This document shows positions 53,032-61,814 of a stretch of 64,000 nt of DNA, in pieces; within the stretch, counting starts at the first letter, position 1; every line of letters begins with the position of its first letter. Under the pieces are notes generated by a model, which did no database searches, was not told the origin of the DNA, and saw only the letters and a list, made by a program, of their open reading frames with translations. The stretch is taken from assembly GCA_963631545.1 (NCBI GenBank), contig CAVGRN010000005.1:1-64000 (forward strand), read 5' to 3'. The stretch is from UBA1181 sp963631545 (lineage in GTDB: Bacteria > Bacteroidota > Bacteroidia > Bacteroidales > Paludibacteraceae). The position numbers and the translations under genes are program-made.

Positions 53032-55152
53032 ATGGTTAATTTAGAGCGGAATATAGCGTTTTTACATGGTGTGGGCGAAAAACGTGCAGCCCTGTTCAAG
53101 ACGGAGGCAGGCGTTTCTACCTTCGAGGATTTGCTTTACTATTTCCCTTACCGGTATGTAGATAGGAGCCATATCTATACCGTCTCTGAACTGATGAATA
53201 CAAGCACCGACACGTCATCGTATGTGCAGGTGCGGGGAAAAATCGCACGCATCTCGGTGATTGGGGTTGGCAGCAAACAGCGTGTTTCTATGCTTTTTAC
53301 TGACGGTGCGGCGATGATGGAGTTGCTGTGGTTTAAAGGAGTGCGTTACGTTGTAGATACCTACAAAGAGGGACAGGAGTATGTGGCGTTTGGAAAGCCG
53401 TCCGTTTTCAACGGAAAACCAAGCATCGTACATCCCGAAATGGAAACGCTGGCGGAGGTCAGAGAGAAACTGACGTTGGGCGGATTGCATGGAATGTACA
53501 ACACAACCGAGCGGATGAAGAAAGGCTACCTCGTTTCCAAGTCAATTCAAAAGATGGTGATAGAGGTGGTTAAATCGTTGGGCGGAGGAAAAATAGAGGA
53601 TACGTTGCCCGATTACATTCTGGAGTCGCTCCACTTATGCCCTTTGCATGAGGCACTTCTGTCCGCCCATTTTCCCAAAGACCTAAAATCACTTGAATAT
53701 GCACAAGTAAGATTGAAGTTTGAAGAACTTCTCTATGTACAACTGAACATACTACGCAAAGCGAAAAACCGTTCGAAAAGTTTCAAAGGACTTCCTTTTC
53801 TTGTCATCGGACATTATTTCAATGATTTTTACGCAAAATGTCTTCCCTTTCCGTTGACGGATGCGCAGAAACGTGTTTTGCGCGAAATCAGAGCCGATGT
53901 GGGCAGTGGAAAACAGATGAACCGTTTGCTGCAAGGCGATGTGGGTAGCGGAAAGACCCTCGTGGCGTTGATGACGATGCTGATGGCGCTGGATAATGGA
54001 TATCAGGCATGCCTGATGGCTCCGACGGAGATTCTGGCGACGCAACACTGCGAGACACTTCGGAATATGCTTTCTTCGTTAGGCGTTTCCGTAGCTTTGC
54101 TGACGGGGTCTACGAAGAAGAAAGAAAGAGATGCGATTTTATCGGATTTATCTTCGGGTGTGCTGCAGATTGTAGTTGGCACGCACGCTTTAATAGAAGA
54201 CGGCGTTGTGTTCCGAAACCTTGGAATGGCAGTGATTGACGAGCAACACCGCTTCGGAGTGGCTCAAAGGGCGAAATTATGGATGAAAAACGAACTTCCA
54301 CCCCACGTGCTTGTGATGACTGCCACGCCGATTCCCCGCACCTTAGCAATGACGCTTTATGGTGATTTAGATGTTTCAGTCATCGATCAGCTTCCGCCAG
54401 GACGGAAGCCCGTTCGTACCATTCATCGTTTTGAGGGGAAACGAAGCGACATCTATAAGTTTATGCAGAAAGAAATCGCAGACGGACGACAAATCTACAT
54501 TGTGTATCCGATGATTCAAGAATCAGAAAAATCTGATTATGAAAATTTGGAAAGCGGTTTTCGCAACCTCTTGGAAGTATTCCCCGAGCCAACTTATCAC
54601 ATTGGAATGGTGCATGGAAAAATGAAACCTGCTGAAAAGGAAGCCGTTATGCAGAGGTTTTCTTCGGGCGAACTGAATGTGCTTGTTGCTACCACCGTGA
54701 TAGAAGTTGGGGTGAATGTGCCTAATGCCTCTGTGATGATGATTGAGAGTGCGGAGCGTTTCGGGCTTTCTCAGCTCCACCAACTGCGCGGTAGAGTGGG
54801 GCGTGGCGCAGATCAATCGTTCTGCATCTTGGTTACTGCCTACAAACTTTCCAATGAAAGCAGGAGGCGAATGGATGTGATGGTACGTACCAATGATGGT
54901 TTTGAAATATCGGAAGAAGACCTTAAAATGCGTGGCCCAGGCGATCTTGAAGGAACGCAACAAAGTGGCATCGCCTTGAATTTGAAAGTGGCAAACCTTG
55001 CCAAAGACGGTCAAATCGTGCAGTTGGCGCGGGATGTCGCCAATAAAATTTTAGAGGACGACCCTGAACTAATGTCCGAGAAGAATCTACGACTCAATCA
55101 ACAGATGCATAAGTTGGCGAAAGATAAAGCAAATTGGAGCGTAATCAGTTGA
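53032..55152 (+). CDS. recG: ATP-dependent DNA helicase RecG
   Basis: A 706-residue helicase that reverses replication forks and branch-migrates Holliday junctions. The N-terminal wedge domain includes an OB fold. The ATPase core has LLQGDVGSGKTLVALMTM (Walker A), AVIDEQHRFGVAQRAKL (DEQH) and VMTATPIPRTLAMT. The C-terminal RecG motif QLRGRVGRGADQSFC is clear. It is full length. A terminator follows at 55161-55197. Confidence 0.96.
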   Translation: MVNLERNIAFLHGVGEKRAALFKTEAGVSTFEDLLYYFPYRYVDRSHIYTVSELMNTSTDTSSYVQVRGKIARISVIGVGSKQRVSMLFTDGAAMMELLWFKGVRYVVDTYKEGQEYVAFGKPSVFNGKPSIVHPEMETLAEVREKLTLGGLHGMYNTTERMKKGYLVSKSIQKMVIEVVKSLGGGKIEDTLPDYILESLHLCPLHEALLSAHFPKDLKSLEYAQVRLKFEELLYVQLNILRKAKNRSKSFKGLPFLVIGHYFNDFYAKCLPFPLTDAQKRVLREIRADVGSGKQMNRLLQGDVGSGKTLVALMTMLMALDNGYQACLMAPTEILATQHCETLRNMLSSLGVSVALLTGSTKKKERDAILSDLSSGVLQIVVGTHALIEDGVVFRNLGMAVIDEQHRFGVAQRAKLWMKNELPPHVLVMTATPIPRTLAMTLYGDLDVSVIDQLPPGRKPVRTIHRFEGKRSDIYKFMQKEIADGRQIYIVYPMIQESEKSDYENLESGFRNLLEVFPEPTYHIGMVHGKMKPAEKEAVMQRFSSGELNVLVATTVIEVGVNVPNASVMMIESAERFGLSQLHQLRGRVGRGADQSFCILVTAYKLSNESRRRMDVMVRTNDGFEISEEDLKMRGPGDLEGTQQSGIALNLKVANLAKDGQIVQLARDVANKILEDDPELMSEKNLRLNQQMHKLAKDKANWSVIS

Positions 55153-55160
55153 TTTGTAAA

Positions 55161-55197
55161 AAAAAAGAGGATGCTTCGCTTTGAAACATCCCCTTTG
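55161..55197. terminator. Bidirectional terminator between recG and tkt
   Basis: AAAGAGGATG and CATCCCCTTT form a stem with one mismatch around a 13-base loop. An A run precedes it and a T-rich stretch follows, so it can serve both convergent genes. Confidence 0.7.
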
Positions 55198-55217
55198 CCT
55201 TATTTTACCTGTTTCGG

Positions 55218-57263
55218 TTATTTCAGATTCAGATATTCACAAACCTCTTGGTATACGCACTCGCCATTGAAGCCGAACTCCTTGTCTAACACAGTGTAAG
55301 GTGCAGAATAGCCGAAATGATCCAACCCATGGATGTAGCCGTTGGCGCCGACGAGGTCTCTAACGGTGAGGCTCATACCTGCCGTCATTCCGTAGATTGG
55401 CATATCGCTTGGCAATACGCTATCTTGGTACTCCTTTGGTTGCGATCTGAACAACCCCTCAGAAGGAGCGGATACAATTCTGATTTTCAGATTTTTACGT
55501 TCCTCCAACAATTTTGCACCATCAAAGAGGGTGGCAACTTCCGATCCGCTCGCAACCAATATCACATCTGGTTTCCCAGCGCAATCCTTCACAATGTATG
55601 CGCCTTTTTCTGCGCCTAATGCTTGTTGATAAGCCGTTTTACCATCTGCAACAGGCACATTGTTCACGTTTTGTCGTGAAAGAATCAAGCCAGTTGGGGT
55701 GTCGGTGTTTTCCATTGCCATTTTCCAGGCAACGGTTGTTTCATTCACATCAGCAGGCCGAAGCACCAACATACTGTTTTTGCCGGCGTGGTTCTTCACG
55801 TGTTCAAGCAAACGCACTTGCGCCTCTTGCTCGATTGGCTGGTGTGTCGGACCATCCTCGCCCACGCGGAATGCATCGTGCGACCATACATATTTTACTG
55901 GAATGCGCATAAGTGCCGACATTCTGTATGCAGGTTTCATATAATCGGAGAAAGCGAAGAATGTGCCACATGCGGCGAACAATCCGCCGTGGAGGGCTAT
56001 TCCATTCATAATGCATGCCATCGCCAATTCTGAAACGCCAGCATTTAGGAACGCTCCAGTGAAGTCGCCTTTCGTCATCGGATGGGTTTTCTTCAAGAAT
56101 CCGTCCGTTTTATCAGAGTTGGAAAGGTCTGCAGAGGCAACAATCATATTTTCTACCTTTTCTGCCAACACACTCAATACGGTTGCGGAACCCACGCGCG
56201 TCGCCTGGTTTGCCTTTTGTTCAATGGCTGCGTAATCTATTTCTGGAGCCTTTCCGCTAAAGAATTGCGATAATTTCTTTGCCAAATCTGGATTTTTGGC
56301 CTCCCATTCGGCTTGCTGCTTTTTCTTTTTCCCGACAATCTCAGACAACTCTTTCGCTCTTTCTGCGTAGAGTTTTTCAACTTCTGGGAAGATGACGAAT
56401 GGATTCTCGGGGTCGCCACCCAAGTTGGCGATGGTTTTCGGAATGCTTACGCCCGCTTTTGACAATGGTTGACCGTGAGTGGAAACTTTCGACTCCATAG
56501 AAGAACCATCTTCGGCAACACAGCCAATACCCATTGTTGTATTTCCGATGATGATGGTAGGTCGTTCTGACTCCTTGTTGGCGGCTTCAAGTGCATCGCA
56601 GATTGCCTTGGCGTCATTGCCGTTGATGGTGATGACATTCCAGTTCCAAGCCTTATATTTCATAGCGATGTCCTCGGAGTCGACCTCGTCAACCCTTGTA
56701 GAGAGTTGCACGTTGTTGGCGTCATAGAACATAATCAGGTTGTGTAATCCCAAGTGTCCGGCGATTCGTCCTGCACCTTGCGAAATCTCCTCTTGAATGC
56801 TGCCGTCAGAAACGAATGTGTATATTTTGTGGCTCATCCACTCACCGAATTTTGCGCAGAGGTAACGCTCGGCGATAGCGGCTCCCACAGCCATCGCATG
56901 GCCTTGACCCAGTGGTCCGGAGGTGTTTTCAATTCCCAGCGAAGGGTTGACCTCTGGATGTCCTGGTGTGCGGCTTTGCCATTGACGGAACGATTTAATG
57001 TCGTCCATCGTCAGTTTCCCACTGAGGAGCAGCACGGAGTAGAGCATAGGCGACATGTGCCCTGGGTCGAGGAAGAATCTGTCGCGGTTGATCCAGTTCG
57101 GGTCGGACGGATCGTATGTTAGAAATTTGGAATAGAGCACATTGATGAAGTCTGCTCCTCCCATCGCTCCTCCGGGGTGTCCCGATTTCGCTTTTTCTAC
57201 CATAGCCGCAGTCAAAATCCTGATGTTATTTGCTGCACGATTTAGGGTATTACACTCAACCAT
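55218..57263 (-). CDS. tkt: Transketolase
   Basis: A 681-residue thiamine diphosphate enzyme of the pentose phosphate pathway. ThDP binding is in FVSDGSIQEEISQGAGRIAGHLGLHNLIMFYDANN. The pyrimidine domain has WSHDAFRVGEDGPTHQPIEQ. N-terminal EKAKSGHPGGAMGGADF is typical. It is the last gene of a seven-gene minus-strand run, 15 bases after the upstream gene. Confidence 0.97.
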   Translation of the reverse strand: MVECNTLNRAANNIRILTAAMVEKAKSGHPGGAMGGADFINVLYSKFLTYDPSDPNWINRDRFFLDPGHMSPMLYSVLLLSGKLTMDDIKSFRQWQSRTPGHPEVNPSLGIENTSGPLGQGHAMAVGAAIAERYLCAKFGEWMSHKIYTFVSDGSIQEEISQGAGRIAGHLGLHNLIMFYDANNVQLSTRVDEVDSEDIAMKYKAWNWNVITINGNDAKAICDALEAANKESERPTIIIGNTTMGIGCVAEDGSSMESKVSTHGQPLSKAGVSIPKTIANLGGDPENPFVIFPEVEKLYAERAKELSEIVGKKKKQQAEWEAKNPDLAKKLSQFFSGKAPEIDYAAIEQKANQATRVGSATVLSVLAEKVENMIVASADLSNSDKTDGFLKKTHPMTKGDFTGAFLNAGVSELAMACIMNGIALHGGLFAACGTFFAFSDYMKPAYRMSALMRIPVKYVWSHDAFRVGEDGPTHQPIEQEAQVRLLEHVKNHAGKNSMLVLRPADVNETTVAWKMAMENTDTPTGLILSRQNVNNVPVADGKTAYQQALGAEKGAYIVKDCAGKPDVILVASGSEVATLFDGAKLLEERKNLKIRIVSAPSEGLFRSQPKEYQDSVLPSDMPIYGMTAGMSLTVRDLVGANGYIHGLDHFGYSAPYTVLDKEFGFNGECVYQEVCEYLNLK

Positions 57264-57278
57264 TGTTTTTCTGAATTT

Positions 57279-58007
57279 TTATAAATGGAAAAAATAACTT
57301 ATCGTATATCTGAAACCCCATTTGCCAGACTCCTTGTCTCCGAACCCTGGCGCATGAGATTGCCGTATCACGCTATTTCCTTCATATTGGTCATTTATAT
57401 GAAGGAACATTTTTATCATCGCCTCAAATCCCAAACATAGATTTCCTGCGATGGGGGCTTTCACCCCGAGTACCACTTCGCCCCATTGGGCTGTGGTATG
57501 TCCTTTGGAACTAAACATTCGTCCGTTCTCCATCCAATACGAATTATGTATCGGATAATTCGCAATTTCATACGAGTAGCCTGGCGAACATCCGTAATTA
57601 ATGCCGAAGTAACCGATGGGGTTAAGCGGCTTTGAAAGATTTTTGCGCCACACGTTGTACATCGCTCCGACTTTAAAGTAGAGTCCGTTTACCTTGTATA
57701 GGTTGTTTTCCGCCGGCACTGGGTAATCGTAGTCTGAGGAGGCGTCATATTTGTCGTAGCCCACCACAAACGTGGGGTAAAGTCTGTGCCAAAGGTCAAA
57801 TTGCAAATCCGCATTCACCCCAAATCTGTCATGGTTAAAAAGGTGAAGTAGGGGATTCAACACATCCACGCCAACATTCATGCCATAGAAAACCTCTTTG
57901 GCAGATGCTTCGTCCCGCTTTTGACTTTCCGCCCACGACAAGGCTGGAAAAACGCAGAGCAGCAGCACACTAATAATTCTCCAAAAACAATTTGATGTGA
58001 CTCTCAT
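57279..58007 (-). CDS. Outer membrane protein, DUF6048-like
   Basis: A 242-residue protein with a signal peptide (about 1-26, ending ALSWAES). Alternating beta strands suggest an outer-membrane barrel (NADLQFDLWHRLYPTFVVGYDKYD, YFKVGAMYNVWRKNL). Residues 1-13 overlap the end of the upstream gene by 38 bases; the signal peptide begins at this start, so I keep it. I match it to the DUF6048 family by pattern and by its neighbour, with moderate confidence. Confidence 0.7.
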   Translation of the reverse strand: MRVTSNCFWRIISVLLLCVFPALSWAESQKRDEASAKEVFYGMNVGVDVLNPLLHLFNHDRFGVNADLQFDLWHRLYPTFVVGYDKYDASSDYDYPVPAENNLYKVNGLYFKVGAMYNVWRKNLSKPLNPIGYFGINYGCSPGYSYEIANYPIHNSYWMENGRMFSSKGHTTAQWGEVVLGVKAPIAGNLCLGFEAMIKMFLHINDQYEGNSVIRQSHAPGFGDKESGKWGFRYTISYFFHL

Positions 58008-58701
58008 AATTTTGGTTGTTTATTAGAGGGTTGACAATCTGTGCGGAAGCGACTCCCTTATGAAGGAATACAGCCTGTTTTATGGTGTGCGTGTTCATAC
58101 ATCCGCACTCAGCGGAAACGAACTCCAACGTGTTCTCGTGGGTTATACGCAACGTGTCGGTGTTGGGCGATTGAAAGTAGAAGTACCCATCCGACTGACC
58201 AGCCAAGATGTTGGATGACCCGTCATCAAAAACAAAATAGTTGCTTTTGAAGTGCGTTACATAATGCCGAGCAGTGCCGTCGAGCGAGATGTAGGTAGAC
58301 GGAATACTATCCAACACGAGTTTGCCTGCGACGTTGGTTTTCCAATAAGGGAGGAATACCGCTTCGCTGTCTGCCAGGTAAACCGACACAGGAGAACCTG
58401 AGAAAGTGATTGTCGCCACAAAATCTGTGCTTGTTTGCTGATCATTTAAAGTGAGGTTGACATTGTTTTGTCCCGATGCGAAAATTATTGAATCAGACCC
58501 AACGCCCTGAAGACAGAAGAATGACGGGGTAACAGCCACCGCGGTGTCTATCTCAGAATAGAAAGTGAGGTTTAACGGGGCGTAAACAGAATCGTTGCAG
58601 TGATTGGTGATGCAAGAAGCACAGAGGAACAACACCACAGCAACTGCGGCGCACATTCCTTTTTCCACCAATTTAGAGCAAAAATTTCTGAGCAACTTCA
58701 T
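57970..58701 (-). CDS. Lipoprotein-like envelope protein, DUF6452-like
   Basis: A 243-residue exported protein. A lipobox-like AVAVVLFLCASC follows the basic start, giving a probable lipid-modified Cys near residue 30. The mature part is beta-rich (NVNLTLNDQQTSTDFVATITFSGSPVSVYL). The pair with DUF6048 is found in other Bacteroidota; the pair's role is unknown. It follows the nitroreductase gene by 15 bases. Confidence 0.7.
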   Translation of the reverse strand: MKLLRNFCSKLVEKGMCAAVAVVLFLCASCITNHCNDSVYAPLNLTFYSEIDTAVAVTPSFFCLQGVGSDSIIFASGQNNVNLTLNDQQTSTDFVATITFSGSPVSVYLADSEAVFLPYWKTNVAGKLVLDSIPSTYISLDGTARHYVTHFKSNYFVFDDGSSNILAGQSDGYFYFQSPNTDTLRITHENTLEFVSAECGCMNTHTIKQAVFLHKGVASAQIVNPLINNQNYESHIKLFLENY

Positions 58702-58716
58702 CCTTTATTTTATTCC

Positions 58717-59235
58717 TTATAAGTATAAAACAACTTCGTCTGCAGTTTTCCGTTTCTTTTCCACTCGATTGAACTCCTCTGACGGGTAGCCAACGGGAAG
58801 AATGACAACTGGCTCGATATGATCTGGCAAATAAAGCACTTTTTTACATTTCACCGCATCGAAATTGCAGACCCAGCACGAGCCAAGTCCCACTTCGGTG
58901 GCTGCAAGGGCGATATGCTCGGTGGCGATTGCCACATCAATGTCGCAGTGGTCTTTTTTGTCAGATGGTCTTTTCCAGGATGTTTCGTGATTTCCGCAAA
59001 CAACGATGTAGAGCGGTGCAGAGCGAAACCATTCACGGTCGTAGCATCCTCGTATGTCGTTTTTCGCCTCTTCGCTTTGAACGACGATAAACGTCCACGG
59101 CTGCAGATTGACTGCCGAAGGGGCGATTCTTGCCGCATTCAGAAGGTAATCCAACTTTTCCTTCTCCACCTCCTTGTCGGCGAAAAGGCGTACGGAACAA
59201 CGCTGTTCCATCAACTTCAACAGTGTATCAGCCAT
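58717..59235 (-). CDS. Nitroreductase family protein
   Basis: A 172-residue FMN-dependent enzyme. QRCSVRLFADKEVEKEKLDYLL and ARIAPSAVNLQPWTFIVVQ are the flavin-binding blocks, and the C-terminal VILPVGYPSEEFNRVEKKR closes the fold. The substrate is unknown. The compact length fits the small Bacteroidota members. It is in the long run that ends at tkt. Confidence 0.9.
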   Translation of the reverse strand: MADTLLKLMEQRCSVRLFADKEVEKEKLDYLLNAARIAPSAVNLQPWTFIVVQSEEAKNDIRGCYDREWFRSAPLYIVVCGNHETSWKRPSDKKDHCDIDVAIATEHIALAATEVGLGSCWVCNFDAVKCKKVLYLPDHIEPVVILPVGYPSEEFNRVEKKRKTADEVVLYL

Positions 59236-59256
59236 CCTTGATCAGTTTTCAGATTA

Positions 59257-59781
59257 TCAATAGAAAGCCTTTACCTCGGCTTTGAGCATATTCAATGCAA
59301 CATCAATAGGGGTGGTTTCCACCGCACCATAACGCTCAATGATAACCTTCGCCAGCTCAATGGCAGGCAGTTCGTCTGGCACATTGTCTGCGCAGGTGTT
59401 TATGAGTTGCGTGAGGCTCTCTTTGGCGTTCTTCGTAACAATCCACACATCGTTGCTGACGTAGATTTGTTGCGTTACGTTATGTTCAAACTCTTCGCGA
59501 ATAGTGTTCAGAAGAGCGATATGCAAGTCCTTCGCATTCATGTGCGATTGTTGCACACGCAGAATCATTGCGTCTGGCTGAATGCGCTCCAAAAACAGGG
59601 CAATACGCTCATAAGCAGTCAGACGGATAGGGTTTAGTGTCTTCGCAGTTTCCTTTCTCAAGGCATAGTAGCGGTTTCGCTCCTCATTTTTCAACAGATT
59701 AGACAACACATACCGCGCCGCCAACAACACCAAAACGCCTGGAATAGTCAGTTTGGCTATATCTAAAAGAAAATCAGTCAT
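59257..59781 (-). CDS. Conserved Bacteroidota membrane-anchored protein
   Basis: A 174-residue protein with one N-terminal membrane helix (about 7-28) and a helical cytoplasmic or periplasmic domain. Conserved-looking motifs are LNPIRLTAYERIALFLERI and REEFEHNVTQQIYVSNDVW. I recognise the type as a conserved protein of unknown function. Spacing is 21 bases to each neighbour. Confidence 0.75.
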   Translation of the reverse strand: MTDFLLDIAKLTIPGVLVLLAARYVLSNLLKNEERNRYYALRKETAKTLNPIRLTAYERIALFLERIQPDAMILRVQQSHMNAKDLHIALLNTIREEFEHNVTQQIYVSNDVWIVTKNAKESLTQLINTCADNVPDELPAIELAKVIIERYGAVETTPIDVALNMLKAEVKAFY

Positions 59782-59802
59782 ATAATATTTTTTTTCGTTA
59801 AC

Positions 59803-60762
59803 TCAATCTAAGTGAAGTGTCTTGTCTAATTGGTAGTTGTTGCGTTCGTTGGAGTTGCGCGCCACCAACTCGCCTAAGAACCCAGCGAGGAAAAGTTGGC
59901 AACCAATCAGCATCATTGTCAACGAGATGTAGAAATACGGACTGTCCGTTACTAAAGGTGCGACCGTACCGTTAATGATGTGCGACAATTTATTCCAACC
60001 GACAACGCACACAGCAATGAACCCGATGAAAAACACCAGCGTGCCGACAACTCCGAAAAAGTGCATAGGTTTCTTTCCAAAAGTGGAGAGGAACCATAGC
60101 GACATCAAATCAAGGTAACCATTGAAGAATCGGTTGAACCCGAATTTCGACTCGCCGTACTTTCTGGCTTGGTGAATCACAACCTTCTCACCAATCTTTT
60201 TGTAGCCGGCGTTTTTCGCCAAATAGGGTATGTAGCGGTGCATTTCGCCATACACCTCAATGCTTTTTATAACGTCTTTGCGGTAAGCCTTCAGTCCGCA
60301 GTTGAAATCGTGCAGTTTAATGCCAGAGATGATGCGCGTGGTGGCGTTGAAGAGTTTGGAAGGAAGATTTTTGGTCAACTTTGAGTCGTATCGTTTTTTC
60401 TTCCAGCCAGAAACTAAATCGTAGCCTTCGTCTTTAATCATCTTGAAAAGTTCTGGAATTTCATCGGGACTGTCCTGCAAATCGGCGTCCATAGTGATGA
60501 CCACGTCGCCCTGGGCTTTGTCGAACCCGCAGTATAGAGCCGCCGACTTCCCATAATTGCGCTTAAACTTGATGCCCTTTACCTCAGCGTTCTCTGCACC
60601 TAATTTTTCAATGACTTCCCACGACTTGTCCGTGCTGCCGTCATTCACAAAAATCACCTCGTACGAGAATCCGTTCGCATCCATCACCCGCTTAATCCAA
60701 GCGAAGAGTTCCGGAAGCGACTCTTCCTCATTATATAAAGGTACTACGACTGTTATATCCAT
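59803..60762 (-). CDS. Family 2 glycosyltransferase (GtrB/ArnC/DPM1-like)
   Basis: A 319-residue membrane enzyme. VVPLYNEEESLPELFAWIKR begins the GT-A domain and MDADLQDSPDEIPEL holds the DxD motif. Two C-terminal membrane segments follow (about 235-255 and 275-300). This matches polyisoprenyl-phosphate glycosyltransferases that load a sugar on a lipid carrier. The sugar is unknown. It lies 24 bases after the DUF4199 gene. Confidence 0.92.
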   Translation of the reverse strand: MDITVVVPLYNEEESLPELFAWIKRVMDANGFSYEVIFVNDGSTDKSWEVIEKLGAENAEVKGIKFKRNYGKSAALYCGFDKAQGDVVITMDADLQDSPDEIPELFKMIKDEGYDLVSGWKKKRYDSKLTKNLPSKLFNATTRIISGIKLHDFNCGLKAYRKDVIKSIEVYGEMHRYIPYLAKNAGYKKIGEKVVIHQARKYGESKFGFNRFFNGYLDLMSLWFLSTFGKKPMHFFGVVGTLVFFIGFIAVCVVGWNKLSHIINGTVAPLVTDSPYFYISLTMMLIGCQLFLAGFLGELVARNSNERNNYQLDKTLHLD

Positions 60763-60786
60763 ATCGTTATTGTATCTGTTATGAAA

Positions 60787-61317
60787 TCATTGTTTTTTTT
60801 GCGGCCTGCCGCCCATCACATAGATGAAAATGGATGTCCACAGAATTATGAAGAAACCGACAAACGAGTAACCCCACAAAACCGACATCGCAAGGTCTCT
60901 TGCGGTGTAATTCTTAATCATTTTGACAACCAAATCAGAGTTCTCCACACCTTCGCCAGCGATTTCCATTATCTCAACAGCACCACTCAGCAACCTTTCA
61001 AGAACACCTGGGCAGAAGTGAAAGAACACAAATGTCGAAGTGGCAAACACCATTGCGGCAAAAAACATCATATACCAACCATAAAACAAGGCGGAAAGGT
61101 AGGTAACCTTGCCATCCAAATTGTCTTGGATGTACTGCTTCGTGAAAAAGAATATGCAGAAAAATGTTATGAAGCAAAGCAACAGGCTAAACACCACCTG
61201 CAACATAGAGTAAGAGGAATTGATCCAACTTAAAATGTTAAGCAGAGCTGTCAAACCACCAAGCACTAAACCCGAGCGCATGGCGTGCGACACAATATTT
61301 TCCCGTTTTTCTTCCAT
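60787..61317 (-). CDS. DUF4199 membrane protein
   Basis: A 176-residue protein with four predicted membrane segments (about 15-32, 36-56, 72-94 and 146-168). It matches DUF4199, a family common in Bacteroidota and often adjacent to a family 2 glycosyltransferase. Function unknown. It heads the seven-gene run to tkt. Confidence 0.87.
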   Translation of the reverse strand: MEEKRENIVSHAMRSGLVLGGLTALLNILSWINSSYSMLQVVFSLLLCFITFFCIFFFTKQYIQDNLDGKVTYLSALFYGWYMMFFAAMVFATSTFVFFHFCPGVLERLLSGAVEIMEIAGEGVENSDLVVKMIKNYTARDLAMSVLWGYSFVGFFIILWTSIFIYVMGGRPQKKQ

Positions 61318-61334
61318 TATTTCTAATTGGCGTG

Positions 61335-61342
61335 CAAATTTA
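61335..61342 (-). promoter_or_regulatory. Promoter -7 box for the DUF4199-to-tkt operon
   Basis: TAAATTTG on the minus strand, 18 bases before the DUF4199 ATG. It lies upstream of seven co-oriented genes. Confidence 0.6.
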
Positions 61343-61406
61343 CGCTTTTTATATGGTAGTTTGTGTGAAAAACAATGAAAAAAGCGAAAAATGAATCTCC
61401 AAAAAC

Positions 61407-61435
61407 TTGTATTATCAAAAAAAGCGTTATCTTTG
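61407..61435 (+). promoter_or_regulatory. Promoter for the SRP RNA
   Basis: TTG(T) at 61407-61410 and TATCTTTG at 61428-61435 with 17 bases between. The RNA's predicted first base (61440) is 5 bases after the -7 box. Confidence 0.7.
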
Positions 61436-61439
61436 CATC

Positions 61440-61536
61440 GGGTAAGTCCTATACGACCAGCTCCCTTCTACTCCCCCAGGGCTTGACCGCAGCAAGGGTA
61501 AGTCGGTTGTAGCGGTGCGATATAGTAAGCTTACCC
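61440..61536 (+). ncRNA. ffs: Bacterial small signal recognition particle RNA (4.5S-like)
   Basis: The 97-base transcript is bounded by complementary ends GGGTAAG (61440-61446) and CTTACCC (61530-61536). The central part has CCCCCAGG followed by GCAGCAAGGG, the symmetric internal loop of the SRP Ffh-binding hairpin. It is followed at once by a T run. The same arrangement, immediately before a tRNA, is plausible for this phylum. Confidence 0.87.
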
Positions 61537-61545
61537 TTTTTTAAC

Positions 61546-61619
61546 GCCTCTTTAGCTCAGTTGGCCAGAGCACGTGATTTGTAATCTCGGGGTCGTTGGT
61601 TCGAATCCGACAAGAGGCT
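61546..61619 (+). tRNA. tRNA-Thr (anticodon TGT)
   Basis: The acceptor stem pairs GCCTCTT with AAGAGGC, and discriminator T is at 61619. The anticodon loop TTTGTAA gives anticodon TGT, reading ACA. One anticodon-stem position (T opposite T) does not pair. CCA is not encoded, unlike the tRNA-His. It starts 9 bases after the SRP RNA. Confidence 0.95.
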
Positions 61620-61635
61620 CAAGTGAAACGTTTTG

Positions 61636-61670
61636 AAAGTCTCTTCCGTAAAAGGAGGAGACTTTTTTTT
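61636..61670 (+). terminator. Terminator after tRNA-Thr
   Basis: AAGTCTCTTCC and GGAGGAGACTT form an eleven-base stem with one mismatch, followed by a long T run. The rest up to the pit gene (61671-61814) holds only low-complexity T/A-rich sequence, a repeated TTTTGTAAC and a small AGGTC/GACCT hairpin at about 61786-61799. Confidence 0.85.
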
Positions 61671-61814
61671 CAGTGTGCCTGTCATTCACGATTTTTTGTA
61701 GGGAAGACTAAGCAACACAATGGTAACCGCTTTGTAACGGTTTTGTAACACGTATTTTTCAGTTTTGCAATACAAATTGAAAAAGGTCTTTGCGACCTAA
61801 TTTAATCAAATCAG

